The notes: a model not told the origin generated them from the letters alone. A stretch of 64,000 nucleotides of DNA from Bacillus sp. T3 (GCF_033449965.1 NZ_CP137761.1:3038001-3102000); one strand, 5' to 3'. Positions 16,749 to 25,959 are shown, counted from the stretch's first letter. Numbers and translations are program-made.

Positions 16749-17723
16749 ATGAAAGCATCGAAATCTTTATTATTCTTATTTACCGCCGTAGCTTCCCTAT
16801 TATTACTGAGCGGCTGTGAAACAAATTTAGTTGTATTCGATCCACAGGGTCCTGTTGCTCGAGACATTTTAGATTTGATTAACTGGTCGCTTGTGTTTAT
16901 GTTGATCGTTGTAGTTGTTGTTTTTGGTCTATTCGGTTATATCGTTTGGAAATACCGTGAAAAACCTGAAAACAAAAACTATGAACCACCTGAGGAACAT
17001 GGAAGTACTGTTCTTGAAATTATTTGGACGGCAATACCTATCTTAATTGTTATTGCACTCACCATTCCAACGGTCAAAACCATCTACGCACTCGAGAAAG
17101 TCCCTGCAGGCTACGAAAAGAAAGAACCTCTGATTATTCATGTTACTTCTGCAGATTGGAAATGGATTTTCAGCTATCCAGAGCAAGGAATAGAAACGAT
17201 TAATTATGTCAATATCCCTGAAGATCGTCCGGTTCTGTTTAAATTAACATCAGCTAGCACAATGCAATCCTTTTGGATTCCTGCTTTAGCTGGTCAAAAA
17301 TACACAATGAACAAAATGGAAACACAAATGTATGTTGTGGCTGATAATCCCGGCTCATATTTTGGCCGTAATACAAACTTTAATGGGCGCGGCTACGCTG
17401 ACATGGAATTTGAAGTGTTAGCACAAAAACAGATTGATTTTGAAAATTGGGTTAAGGATGTAAAGAAAACGGCACCGAAGCTCACTGAAAAAAAATATAA
17501 TGAATTGCTAACCCCAACCCATTTGGGCCGTCTTACTTATTCGAACACACATCTAGAATGGATTAACCATGCTGACATGGATTCTGAAACGATTACGAAT
17601 CCTGAACTTTATAAAACGCATGGCTATCAAGGAAAAATCTTTGAAGAAGATTCAGAGAATAATAGTGAAATGAATCACAGTGAAATGAACGAAAGTGATG
17701 GAGGGGAACATAATGAACATTAA
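16749..17723 (+). CDS. qoxA: Cytochrome aa3 quinol oxidase subunit II
   Basis: Subunit II of the menaquinol oxidase that ends the aerobic respiratory chain. The 324-residue lipoprotein precursor has lipobox LLLSGC, two transmembrane helices (about 42-64 and 82-104), then a periplasmic-side cupredoxin fold with TSADWKWIFSYPEQ and TSASTMQSFWIPALAGQKY. The Cys and His ligands of a CuA site are absent, which marks a quinol rather than a cytochrome c oxidase. The tail is rich in Asn, Ser, Glu and His. The ATG at 16749 follows AAAGGAGC; codons further upstream lack a site. It overlaps qoxB by 11 bp. Confidence 0.95.
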   Translation: MKASKSLLFLFTAVASLLLLSGCETNLVVFDPQGPVARDILDLINWSLVFMLIVVVVVFGLFGYIVWKYREKPENKNYEPPEEHGSTVLEIIWTAIPILIVIALTIPTVKTIYALEKVPAGYEKKEPLIIHVTSADWKWIFSYPEQGIETINYVNIPEDRPVLFKLTSASTMQSFWIPALAGQKYTMNKMETQMYVVADNPGSYFGRNTNFNGRGYADMEFEVLAQKQIDFENWVKDVKKTAPKLTEKKYNELLTPTHLGRLTYSNTHLEWINHADMDSETITNPELYKTHGYQGKIFEEDSENNSEMNHSEMNESDGGEHNEH

Positions 17724-19692
17724 TTGGAAAGAATTTTTTATGATGAATGGAGATCCCCTCATCATAGGCTCTCAGATCGCTATTTTATTATCCATGCTTG
17801 GAATTGTCGCAGGGATTACTTATTTTAAAAAGTGGCGTTGGCTATGGACAGAATGGATTACAACCGTAGACCATAAAAAAATTGGGATTATGTACATTCT
17901 ATCTGGGGTGTTAATGTTTTTCCGTGGTGGTGTTGACGGACTGTTAATGAAAGTTCAAACATCAAGACCGCAAATGGAATTTTTAGATGCCCAGCATTAC
18001 AATGAAATTTTCACAACGCATGGTGTCATCATGATTTTATTTGCAGCGATGCCTTTATTAATTGGGATTATGAATGTGATTGTTCCATTACAAATTGGCG
18101 CAAGGGATGTTGCTTTCCCACAGTTAAACGCGCTTAGCTTTTGGTTATTCTTCAGCGGTGCGATGCTCTTTAATATTTCGTTTGTCGTTGGTGGTTCTCC
18201 TGATGCTGGATGGACATCTTATTTTCCACTTGCAGGTAAGGAATTCACACCAGGTATTGGTAATAACTATTATGCCATTGCCTTACAGATTGCTGGAATT
18301 GGGACATTAATGACCGGCATTAACTTCATTGTGACCGTATTAAAAATGAGAACAAAAGGTATGACATTAATGAGAATGCCGATGTTCACATGGACGTCCT
18401 TTATCGCATCGGTTATTATTGTTGCATCCTTCCCTATTTTTACGGTTGCACTCGCATTAATGACTTTCGATCGTATTTTTGGAACGCATTTCTTCACATT
18501 GTCTGGCGGCGGAATGGATATGCTTTGGGCGAACCTCTTTTGGCTATGGGGACATCCTGAAGTATATATCGTTGTACTCCCTGCGTTTGGTATGTTTTCT
18601 GAGGTTATTTCAACCTTCTCGCGTAAAACATTATACGGATATAAATCAATGGTTGTCTCAATCGTTGCAATTGCCGCATTAAGTATGCTTGTATGGGTGC
18701 ACCACTTCTATACGATGGGTGCTGGACCTGCCGTAAACTCTGTATTCTCGATTACTACGATGATGATTGCCGTACCAACAGGTGTTAAAATGTTCAACTG
18801 GCTCTTTACAATGAGAAAGGGTCGAATCAAATTTACAACCGCGATGCTTTGGGCACTCGCTTTTGTACCTTGTTTTATTATCGGCGGAGTCACTGGTGTC
18901 ATGCTGGCTATGGGTGCAGCAGACTATCAATATCATAATACATTATTTTTAGTTGCACATTTCCATTACGTATTGATTCCTGGTGTTGTTTTTGCAGTAT
19001 TCGCAGGTTTGTACTATTGGTGGCCAAAGATGTTTGGCTTTATGCTCAACGAAAAAATCGGTAAATGGCATTTCTGGTTATTTGTAATTGGTTTTAATGT
19101 AACGTTTATGCCAATGTTCTTCCTTGGACTGGATGGTGCTGTTCGTCGTGCTTACACCTATTCGGCTGAATCTGGCTTTGCTCCATTGTTCTTATTATCT
19201 GCCATTGGCTCATTAATTCTTGCTGCTGGGTTTGCAGCATTATGCTACAACATTTATTGGAGTGCCCGCTACGCAGACCGCAATATTTCGTCTGATCCTT
19301 GGGATGCGCGTACACTCGAATGGGCAACGGCTTCACCTGTTCAACATTACAATTTTGCTAAGGTACCAGAGGTAAAATCACTAGATGCCTTCTGGTATAT
19401 GAAGAAAAACAACATTGGTTTACATTTCGATGAAAAGGAATACGAAGAAATTCATATGCCAAGTAATTCTGGTCTGCCATTTATTATGTGCGTCGTCTTT
19501 GGTATTGTTGGCTTCCTTCTAATATTCGAATGGACAATTGCAGCTGCCGTTGCAGCAATAGGAATTATCGGATGTCTCATTTATCGTTCCTTTGATTATA
19601 ACGATGGCTTCCATGTAAGCATTGATGAAATTATCAAAACGGAACGAGCATGGAAAAAGGTCGATGAAGAGGTGAAAAATCATGTCAGCTAA
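17713..19692 (+). CDS. qoxB: Cytochrome aa3 quinol oxidase subunit I
   Basis: The catalytic subunit holding low-spin heme a and the heme a3-CuB centre that reduces oxygen and pumps protons. The 659 residues span about 14-15 helices. Heme and copper ligands are visible in TTHGVIMILFAAMP, WGHPEVYIVVLPAFG (His-Tyr pair), VWVHHFYTMG and VAHFHYVLIPG. The ATG at 17713 has GGAGGGG upstream inside qoxA, giving coupled translation; earlier in-frame Met codons lack a site. It overlaps qoxC by 11 bp. Confidence 0.96.
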   Translation: MNINWKEFFMMNGDPLIIGSQIAILLSMLGIVAGITYFKKWRWLWTEWITTVDHKKIGIMYILSGVLMFFRGGVDGLLMKVQTSRPQMEFLDAQHYNEIFTTHGVIMILFAAMPLLIGIMNVIVPLQIGARDVAFPQLNALSFWLFFSGAMLFNISFVVGGSPDAGWTSYFPLAGKEFTPGIGNNYYAIALQIAGIGTLMTGINFIVTVLKMRTKGMTLMRMPMFTWTSFIASVIIVASFPIFTVALALMTFDRIFGTHFFTLSGGGMDMLWANLFWLWGHPEVYIVVLPAFGMFSEVISTFSRKTLYGYKSMVVSIVAIAALSMLVWVHHFYTMGAGPAVNSVFSITTMMIAVPTGVKMFNWLFTMRKGRIKFTTAMLWALAFVPCFIIGGVTGVMLAMGAADYQYHNTLFLVAHFHYVLIPGVVFAVFAGLYYWWPKMFGFMLNEKIGKWHFWLFVIGFNVTFMPMFFLGLDGAVRRAYTYSAESGFAPLFLLSAIGSLILAAGFAALCYNIYWSARYADRNISSDPWDARTLEWATASPVQHYNFAKVPEVKSLDAFWYMKKNNIGLHFDEKEYEEIHMPSNSGLPFIMCVVFGIVGFLLIFEWTIAAAVAAIGIIGCLIYRSFDYNDGFHVSIDEIIKTERAWKKVDEEVKNHVS

Positions 19693-20287
19693 ACTAGATG
19701 CCACTTTACCATTAGAGTATCAAACGGAACAAAGCCGCTTAAATATATTCGGATTTTGGATCTTCTTAGGAGCAGAAATTATCCTTTTCGCAACCCTTTT
19801 CGCCGTTTATGGTGTATTAGGTGAACGTTATGCGGGTGGTCCTACTCCACAGGATATTTTCGTCCTAAAGGATATCATGATTGAAACCATTCTGTTGCTG
19901 ACAAGTAGCTTTACATGTGGTCTAGCAATCTATGAAATGCGCCGTTCAAACGTGAAAGGGCTGCTAACCTGGCTCTTAATTACCTTATTGCTAGGTGCAG
20001 GCTTTATCTACATGGAAATCTCTGAGTTTATTCATTACGTACATGAAGGAGCAACGATGCAAACAAGTGCGTTTCTTTCAAGCTTCTTTGTCCTATTAGG
20101 GACTCATGGTGCTCACGTAAGCTTAGGGATTGGCTGGGCTCTCATGATCATTATTCAGCTTATAAAACGCGGTTTAACACCAGTAACCGCGCGCAAAGTC
20201 TTTATTATCGGTTTATATTGGCATTTCCTAGATGTAGTCTGGATTTTCATTTTTACATTTGTTTATTTAGCAAGGATGGTGGGATAA
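19682..20287 (+). CDS. qoxC: Cytochrome aa3 quinol oxidase subunit III
   Basis: Subunit III, 201 residues with five transmembrane helices. Conserved sequences include FGFWIFLGAEIILFATLFA, SSFTCGLAIYEM, LGTHGAHVSLGIGWA and GLYWHFLDVVWIFIFTFVYL. It stabilises the oxidase and is not itself catalytic. GAAGAGGTG precedes the ATG within the end of qoxB. Confidence 0.95.
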   Translation: MSAKLDATLPLEYQTEQSRLNIFGFWIFLGAEIILFATLFAVYGVLGERYAGGPTPQDIFVLKDIMIETILLLTSSFTCGLAIYEMRRSNVKGLLTWLLITLLLGAGFIYMEISEFIHYVHEGATMQTSAFLSSFFVLLGTHGAHVSLGIGWALMIIIQLIKRGLTPVTARKVFIIGLYWHFLDVVWIFIFTFVYLARMVG

Positions 20288-20288
20288 G

Positions 20289-20594
20289 ATGGAGCACAAT
20301 GTAAAAGAAAAAGGATTCCCAGTAAGTCATGTTATTGGATTCTTAACATCCCTTATTTTGACATTTGGTGCTGTATTTTTAGCATTCGAAACCTCACTGC
20401 CTGTTAAAACAATTGTATGGATCATCGGCACCTTGGCTGTCATTCAAGCTGGTCTTCAATTGTATATGTTTATGCACATGAATGAAGGAGAGGATGGCAC
20501 TGCCAATATCATCAACATTGCCTACGCCTTTTTCATTGCAGCAGTCACAGTTGTTGGTTCCATTTGGGTTATGTCATTTGGACATACAATGTAA
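20289..20594 (+). CDS. qoxD: Cytochrome aa3 quinol oxidase subunit IV
   Basis: The small fourth subunit: 101 residues, three transmembrane helices, with the typical HVIGFLTSLILTFGAVFLA start and QLYMFMHMNEGEDG loop. It helps assembly of the CuB site in this family. It starts 1 bp after qoxC with GGTGGG as ribosome-binding site. Confidence 0.94.
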   Translation: MEHNVKEKGFPVSHVIGFLTSLILTFGAVFLAFETSLPVKTIVWIIGTLAVIQAGLQLYMFMHMNEGEDGTANIINIAYAFFIAAVTVVGSIWVMSFGHTM

Positions 20595-20608
20595 AAGATA
20601 AATATAAT

Positions 20609-20645
20609 TAAAAAGCGGTTCCCCTCTGTGGTGACCGCTTTTTCT
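20609..20645 (+). terminator. qoxABCD terminator
   Basis: AAAAAGCGGT and ACCGCTTTTT pair, followed by CTTTTG, 15 bp after the qoxD stop. Confidence 0.88.
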
Positions 20646-20742
20646 TTTGTTGGAATGGTCTTACATTTACAATTAGGAAGAGAAGGTTATAATGAACATA
20701 TTGATTTTATTTTTTATGTAGAAAGGAAGCTTTGAAACACCT

Positions 20743-21021
20743 ATGTTATCCTCTATCCTTTATTCAGTAATAATCGGAATCCCAATGATGTTTGCCGTTT
20801 TATTTGCCTATGACCTGCTTTATGGTGAAAAACGAGAAAAGCAGCTTAAGAAAATTGAAAAACGCTTTGCAAAACAAGGTGTAGTGAAAATCGATGTGCT
20901 CGATCATCAGCCCAATAAATTTACGCTTTTTCAAGTAAAAACAAAATCTGGGGTTGAAAAAATCAAGCTGAAGCCTGGCTATAAATTTGTAAAAATCGTG
21001 AAAAAGAAAGAAAAAAAATAA
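20743..21021 (+). CDS. Small membrane-anchored basic protein, function unknown
   Basis: A 92-residue protein with one N-terminal hydrophobic segment (residues 5-24) and a lysine-rich soluble part ending in a run of Lys and Glu. The middle, FTLFQVKTKSGVEKIKLKPGYKFVKIVKKK, looks like a small beta-rich module. The ribosome-binding candidate AGAAAGGAAG lies 14 nt from the ATG, rather far. It follows the qox terminator and has a promoter-length gap, so it is likely monocistronic. I do not recognise the family. Confidence 0.62.
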   Translation: MLSSILYSVIIGIPMMFAVLFAYDLLYGEKREKQLKKIEKRFAKQGVVKIDVLDHQPNKFTLFQVKTKSGVEKIKLKPGYKFVKIVKKKEKK

Positions 21022-21031
21022 AATGAAACTT

Positions 21032-21067
21032 CCATCAGTGGTGGTTTTCTTCATCCCCCACTGATGG
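21032..21067 (+). terminator. Hairpin after the small membrane protein gene
   Basis: CCATCAGTGG and CCACTGATGG pair around 16 bases. No U-run follows, so termination is uncertain; it may be a stability stem. Confidence 0.4.
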
Positions 21068-21090
21068 TTAGTTGAATTAATCGGACCTTT

Positions 21091-21160
21091 ACGGGCAGTT
21101 GATCCCCCACCTATCTTCTTGGTTTACACTGAATCTTGAGGTGGGGGTCTTACTGCCCGT
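21091..21160. repeat. Large palindromic element with GC-rich arms
   Basis: ACGGGCAGT...CCCCCACCT (21091-21112) pairs with AGGTGGGGG...ACTGCCCGT (21139-21160), interrupted by a 4-base internal mismatch, around a 26-base loop. Its GC content is far above its surroundings. It resembles the hairpin ends of IS200/IS605-type elements or their non-autonomous derivatives, but no transposase is nearby. Confidence 0.65.
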
Positions 21161-21180
21161 TAAGGCGGGATAAAAACCAT

Positions 21181-21230
21181 AATAAAAAGGACAATGACTG
21201 CTAAAAAACAGAGTCATTGTCCTTTTTATT
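21181..21230. terminator. Bidirectional terminator downstream of the HAD phosphatase
   Basis: AATAAAAAGGACAATGACT and its exact complement AGTCATTGTCCTTTTTATT form a 19-bp stem around GCTAAAAAACAG. It abuts the stop codon of the minus-strand gene. Confidence 0.9.
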
Positions 21231-21984
21231 ATGATAGCACCCACGTCCGAATCGCATGTGCAACTCCATCTTCATTATTCGTAAATGTTACCCAATCCGC
21301 TTTATTTTTCACTGTTTCTTGGGCATTGCCCATTGCTACTCCTATTCCCGCACTTTGGATCATTGCTAAATCATTAATACTATCCCCAACAGCCATGACC
21401 TCACTCATGACCAAGCCTAGACGATCGCAGACCTGTTCAATTGCTATCGATTTGTTTACACCCTTTGCATTTACTTCAATATTAACAGGACTAGAATTAC
21501 TTATTTCAAAAAGCTCCGCTTTTTCTTTTAAATGCAGCAAAATAGTTTGTCGAATCTCTTCTTCAGGGATTTCAAAGCCAAATTTGAGCCAGCTATGGTT
21601 TTCAATATCCTGTGGCATTTCTCTACGCCAAACTTTATTCGTAGCAGTAGCCCAAAATTTTGTTTGATATTTAAGAGCTAAGTTGTACATCCATTGGATA
21701 TGGTCCGTAGGGACACCCTTCCGATGCAACAACTCACCCTTTTGATCCCAAATTTCACTTCCGTTTACTGTGATGTGGTAGGAGTTTAATCCTAAGTCCA
21801 CAACATGATCTCGTGAAGTTAATATAGACCTTCCAGTGCTACAAATCACGTATACCCCATTAGATTGAGCATCTATTATCGCTTTCCGATTCGTTTCGGA
21901 AACTTTGCCGTCATCATTCAGTAATGTTCCATCCATATCTAATGCAATAAGCTTAATTTTTGATTGATTAGCCAAAAAATTCAT
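21229..21984 (-). CDS. Cof-type HAD-IIB family hydrolase
   Basis: A haloacid-dehalogenase phosphatase acting on small phosphorylated metabolites. HAD motif I is LDMDGTLLND, motif II CSTGR, motif III the Lys in KGVNKSIA, and motif IV GDSINDLAMIQ; the C2-type cap lies between II and III. About 251 residues, normal for the Cof family. A TTG at 21990 is in frame, but the ATG at 21984 fits AAGG-N7 better. In vivo substrate unknown. Confidence 0.9.
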   Translation of the reverse strand: MNFLANQSKIKLIALDMDGTLLNDDGKVSETNRKAIIDAQSNGVYVICSTGRSILTSRDHVVDLGLNSYHITVNGSEIWDQKGELLHRKGVPTDHIQWMYNLALKYQTKFWATATNKVWRREMPQDIENHSWLKFGFEIPEEEIRQTILLHLKEKAELFEISNSSPVNIEVNAKGVNKSIAIEQVCDRLGLVMSEVMAVGDSINDLAMIQSAGIGVAMGNAQETVKNKADWVTFTNNEDGVAHAIRTWVLS

Positions 21985-22237
21985 CTCCAAACCTTAACTA
22001 GTCTTGACTACCTCTTATATCATATCATTTTCGCAACAGTTAGTAATCCAACGATGTAATTATTACTATTCTTTTAAAATAACAATTCTTATATTTCACA
22101 AATCAGTAACAACTTTATTTTGTATTCTGATTTTTTGTTGAAAATTGTCAATTTTTTGATTAGACTGGTAACCGAAGTGATTAATGTCACATTTTTACAT
22201 TTTTGCTTCATAAAATTCTTGTAAAGGAGGTGAAAGT

Positions 22238-23755
22238 ATGAAAAAAAGCTTACTATACTTATTTTCTGGTTTGTTATTGATTGCGACACCTTCCATGGTT
22301 CAAGCTGAAGAAATGGAACAAACTGATGTAACTGTCTCAGATCAAAACCAAGCTACTTCTCAACTCGAATTACATAAAGCAACAGAATATTTAGTTGGAT
22401 TAGGAAACCTACTGAATAAAGATTCATTGTCTGCTCCAGACGTTATAGCAAGTCAAAATGAAACAACATCTGAAATCAAACAAACGACTGAACCAGTAGA
22501 ACAGCAGACAGTTGCTCAAGAGTTTATCTATAAGACAACTGCTCCACTACAAGAGGTACTGCAACAATCCACTGACATGATCAAGTACAGTGTTTCCAAT
22601 GTTGTTACTATACCGGAAGAAGAAGCACTGTTGGATGTTCAACTATCACAAGCACCGCTCTTAGGTGAAGTAAATGTGGAGTTATTATCAAATAACGCAG
22701 ATACTACTTCAGATCGAAATACACTGACTTCAGGATTAGCCTCAGTGGATGTAAATAACCAGTTCGTTAATACACATATCGGAGTACTTGAAGAAAGTAC
22801 AAACATTTTTGGTGATACGACTACATTTCAGAGCAGTTTGGCTTCAACTGAAATTAACAGTCCTATACTTGGCAATCTTCAGGTTGGAATTGCAGAAATA
22901 AGTGGTCTTGAAAGTCCTAATTTAAAAGAATTTGATTCCGGGTTAGTCATTACAGATATTAACAATGACCTATTAGGTAGTTACCATCAAGGAATTATTG
23001 AAAATCATCTAATAGAAACAGATGAAGGAACTACCTCTACAGGAGGAATCGTTAACATCGAGATTGAGAATCCGACTGTAGGTAACGTTCATGTAGTCAT
23101 TGGTGATTATGATAATAGTAGTGACGAAGTAACTGCTCCAACTCCAAGTAATCCTGAGGATTTAACAGCACCAGATAACAACACTGATCAAAACTCAGAA
23201 AACAATTCCGGTACTAACTCTGATAGCAACTCAAGAAGTGATACTGAAGACAATTCCGATAGCAATTCAGATGTAGGCGGTCAAGACGAAGCAGTAACAG
23301 ATGGTGCAGATCTTGCTTCTCCGACAGAAGAAGCTCAGAAAAGCTATGATTCTATTACAGCAAAAGACCAACATCTTGATGTTAAAGAAAGAATGGATTT
23401 TTCAGTTGGACAATTCCTAAAAACTATTTTAGACGCTGGAAACCAGACTGTATTAAATCAAGCTGAAGGTGATTATTTACCGTTCACATCAGAAATGAAC
23501 AAATGGAATGAAATGGGAGCAAATTCAATAGGTATCACAACTAATTCAGCATCAACAATTTCTAGTAGTAGTACATCTTCAAGCTCTACTAGTTTTAATG
23601 GTGGTTCTGGGACATCTGTTGATTTTTCTTTTGGCTATAAACATGAAGTGTCATTAAAAAAGCAAACACAAACTATTTTAAAAGCTTTATCAACTCAATG
23701 GACTGAGCCACCACCAGTCCAACCACCGATTTCATCCTTCTTCTTTATAAAATAA
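22238..23755 (+). CDS. Secreted protein with 35-residue repeats (unanchored partner)
   Basis: A 505-residue protein with a signal peptide (MKKSLLYLFSGLLLIATPSMVQA, cut before EEM). From about residue 125 to 290 there are five copies of a roughly 35-residue repeat of the form [G/S]GL-x-x-x-[D/E]-[I/V]-N-x-P-x-x-G-x-x-x-x-G-x-x-E. A Ser/Asn/Asp-rich linker (300-350) and an Ala/Ser-rich region follow, then a C terminus ending SSFFFIK. No LPXTG or other anchor is seen. The ribosome-binding site AAAGGAGGTGAAAGT is excellent. The same repeat occurs in the next gene. Function unknown; surface adhesion or matrix role is inference. Confidence 0.82.
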   Translation: MKKSLLYLFSGLLLIATPSMVQAEEMEQTDVTVSDQNQATSQLELHKATEYLVGLGNLLNKDSLSAPDVIASQNETTSEIKQTTEPVEQQTVAQEFIYKTTAPLQEVLQQSTDMIKYSVSNVVTIPEEEALLDVQLSQAPLLGEVNVELLSNNADTTSDRNTLTSGLASVDVNNQFVNTHIGVLEESTNIFGDTTTFQSSLASTEINSPILGNLQVGIAEISGLESPNLKEFDSGLVITDINNDLLGSYHQGIIENHLIETDEGTTSTGGIVNIEIENPTVGNVHVVIGDYDNSSDEVTAPTPSNPEDLTAPDNNTDQNSENNSGTNSDSNSRSDTEDNSDSNSDVGGQDEAVTDGADLASPTEEAQKSYDSITAKDQHLDVKERMDFSVGQFLKTILDAGNQTVLNQAEGDYLPFTSEMNKWNEMGANSIGITTNSASTISSSSTSSSSTSFNGGSGTSVDFSFGYKHEVSLKKQTQTILKALSTQWTEPPPVQPPISSFFFIK

Positions 23756-23780
23756 AAAAATGAAGATGAAGGAGAAAATC

Positions 23781-25211
23781 ATGAATAAAATTACTGTTGT
23801 TAAATCGTTAAAAAGTATTATCTATACTGGAGCATTCGCATTAGGTTTATCATTATTTACTGGTCAAGCCGGCGCAGAAGGTCTTGACGTATCAGAGAGC
23901 TTAAAAAACGCTACGCCTGTTGTTCAACAGCTAGCACCGCAAGATGTATTAACATCACTAACAGCCAATAATCCAACTGCTGCAGGAGCAGTAACAACCG
24001 CTGAACAAGTACCAGTTATTCCAGCTACAGCACCTGTTGTTACAGGGAACCCTGAAGAAAAGGATGATAATATTGTAAGTGAATCCAAAAGTTCACTTAT
24101 CAATATTGGTGTAGACGGAAGCCTCCTTTCTCCTGTCATTGGTAATTTGGATGTTGACGTGCTCGGAAATGAACAGGTCGTTACCGATGATGAAACTACA
24201 ACGTCTGCAGACGTAATTGCAGTTGACCTTAACGATTCAGCTGTACTCGCCGATACACATCTTGGTGTGATTGAAGGAACAAACTCCTTAACCGATGAAG
24301 CTGAATATTCACATGGAGGATTAATCGTTGCCGATGGAACTGTTCCAGTTGTTGGAGATGTACATGCTGGTGTTGGCGAAGGTACTAAATATGTAACTAA
24401 AGATGTTAAGTATTCTCACGGAGGATTAGTGATTGCTGATGTGGATTCACCAGTTATCGGTGATCTTCATACTGGTGTTCTTGAAGAAACCCATATTCAA
24501 ACAGATAGTTATCAGTATTTTCATGGATCTTTAGTAAATGTGGACGCGAAAGATACCCCAGTAGGAGATGCCCATGTTGGTGTAGTCGAAGTTGAAAAAG
24601 TCGCGACGGATGAGTACACATGGGAGCATGGTGGACTTGTTATTGTTGATACAAATAATACTCCAATTGTTGGCGATACACATGTGGGTATTGTAGAACA
24701 CGAAGAGTATACTACATTACCAACTGATGACAACCAACCTGGTGACAATGATAACCAACCTGGTGACAATGACAACCAACCTGGTGACAATGACAACCAA
24801 CCTGGTGACAATGATAACCAACCTAGTGACAATGACAACCAACCTGGTGACAATGATAACCAACCTGGTGACAACGATAACCAACCTGGTGACAATGATA
24901 ACCAACCTGGTGACCATGACAACCAACCTAGTGACAATGATAACCAACCTAGTGACAATGATAACCAACCTAGTGACAATGATAACCAACCTAGTGACAA
25001 TGATAACCAACCTAGTGACCATACTCCAGTTAATAATACGATACAAAACGATAACAACAAAAACAATAATGACAAGAATGATTTACAAACTGGAAGCACA
25101 TTACCTAAAACAGGTTCTGTAATGGATTCTAGCATTCTATTACTTATTTCAACATTATTATTGTTAATGGGTTTAACTTTAAGAAAGCTAAATACACACA
25201 AAATTTGTTAA
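23781..25211 (+). CDS. LPXTG-anchored surface protein with 35-residue and DNQPGDN repeats
   Basis: A 476-residue cell-wall protein. It has a signal peptide ending about AGAEG, six copies (about 95-315) of a 35-residue repeat typified by HGGLVIADVDSPVIGDLHTG, 14 tandem DNQP[G/S]D[N/H] heptads forming a stalk, and a C-terminal sorting signal LPKTG, a hydrophobic stretch and a basic tail. The ATG at 23781 has GAAGGAG upstream; two earlier ATGs do not. A sortase gene follows, so it is the probable sortase substrate. The repeat domain is shared with the preceding gene and is not one I recognise. Confidence 0.88.
   Translation: MNKITVVKSLKSIIYTGAFALGLSLFTGQAGAEGLDVSESLKNATPVVQQLAPQDVLTSLTANNPTAAGAVTTAEQVPVIPATAPVVTGNPEEKDDNIVSESKSSLINIGVDGSLLSPVIGNLDVDVLGNEQVVTDDETTTSADVIAVDLNDSAVLADTHLGVIEGTNSLTDEAEYSHGGLIVADGTVPVVGDVHAGVGEGTKYVTKDVKYSHGGLVIADVDSPVIGDLHTGVLEETHIQTDSYQYFHGSLVNVDAKDTPVGDAHVGVVEVEKVATDEYTWEHGGLVIVDTNNTPIVGDTHVGIVEHEEYTTLPTDDNQPGDNDNQPGDNDNQPGDNDNQPGDNDNQPSDNDNQPGDNDNQPGDNDNQPGDNDNQPGDHDNQPSDNDNQPSDNDNQPSDNDNQPSDNDNQPSDHTPVNNTIQNDNNKNNNDKNDLQTGSTLPKTGSVMDSSILLLISTLLLLMGLTLRKLNTHKIC
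24729..25022 (+). repeat. Tandem 21-bp repeat, 14 copies, coding
   Basis: Fourteen consecutive units of GACAACCAACCTGGTGACAAT type encode DNQPGDN or DNQPSDN. The first nine are mostly Gly, the last five all Ser, suggesting block expansion. The repeat makes long open frames on the opposite strand, which are not genes. Confidence 0.95.
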
Positions 25212-25266
25212 GCATATTTACATTAGTTTGTAGTGTTTTTTACCAATTGGTTTTATATTTTCATTA

Positions 25267-25295
25267 ACGGAGGGCTGATCACCCTCCGTTTTTTT
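25267..25295 (+). terminator. Terminator after the LPXTG protein gene
   Basis: ACGGAGGG and CCCTCCGT pair around CTGATCA, followed by seven T. It separates the surface protein gene from the sortase gene. Confidence 0.9.
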
Positions 25296-25313
25296 ACAAG
25301 GAGACGTACTATA

Positions 25314-25936
25314 ATGAAAAAAATTGGTAATCTGTTTATTTTTACAGGACTAATCGTCCTAATATTAATCATTTATTTAAAAGGAAAAACCTATTATGAA
25401 CAAAAACAACTAATTAAGGAATATACATCATTAACATTTTCAGAAGAAGCACCAACCGGAAATCAGCAGAAAAAGTCAAAAAATGGGGACACGATCGGCA
25501 TTTTGGAAATCCCGAAAATTAATTTAAAAACACCTGTGACTGAAGGAGCAAAGCCGGAAAATATTCAATTTGCAGTTGGTCACCTTCCATCAAGTTCTTC
25601 CACAAATGAACTTGGAAAAAGAATGAGAACTTCGCAATTGCTGGCCATCGTTCCTATACATATGGAAAATTCTTTAACCGACTAGATGAGCTAGTTAAAG
25701 GGGATCAAGTAATTCTTTATGCACAAAACAGTGTATACACTTATAAAGTTTTTGATAAAAAAATAGTCAGTCCCTCAAGCGTAGACGTGATTAACCCGAT
25801 TAGCGGAAAATCTGTACTTACACTCATTACATGTCACCCGAAATATTCTGACAAACAAAGATTAATTGTTTTTTGTGAACTTATTTCTGATAAAGAACTT
25901 GGTACTGGTGAGATCGAAAAAATCTTAGCAAATTAA
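25314..25936 (+). pseudogene. Class D sortase, broken by one frameshift as sequenced
   Basis: Sortases cut LPXTG motifs and attach surface proteins to the wall. The N-terminal frame has a membrane anchor and GILEIPKINLKTPVTEG, then goes out of frame. From 25621 another frame continues NENFAIAGHRSYTYG (catalytic His) and TLITCHPKYSDKQRLIVF (catalytic Cys and Arg) to a stop at 25936. The break is at an A5 run (25616-25620); one more A gives an intact 207-residue class D sortase reading GKKNENFAIAGHR. A sequencing error is the simplest cause; homopolymer phase variation is possible. AAGGAG precedes the ATG. Confidence 0.88.
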
Positions 25937-25958
25937 GCTTTTTTCGATCCCTTTTTGT
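25912..25958 (+). terminator. Sortase terminator
   Basis: GATCGAAAAAA and TTTTTTCGATC pair and are followed by CCTTTTTGTTTT. The 5' arm lies in the last codons of the sortase gene. Confidence 0.85.
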
Positions 25959-25959
25959 T

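Noticed and set aside
24521..25201. Long open frames on the minus strand and in another plus frame across the heptad repeat
   Set aside because: They are by-products of the 21-bp tandem repeat (low-complexity LSLGW, VTRLVII and NLVTM strings), lie inside the LPXTG gene and have no ribosome-binding site.
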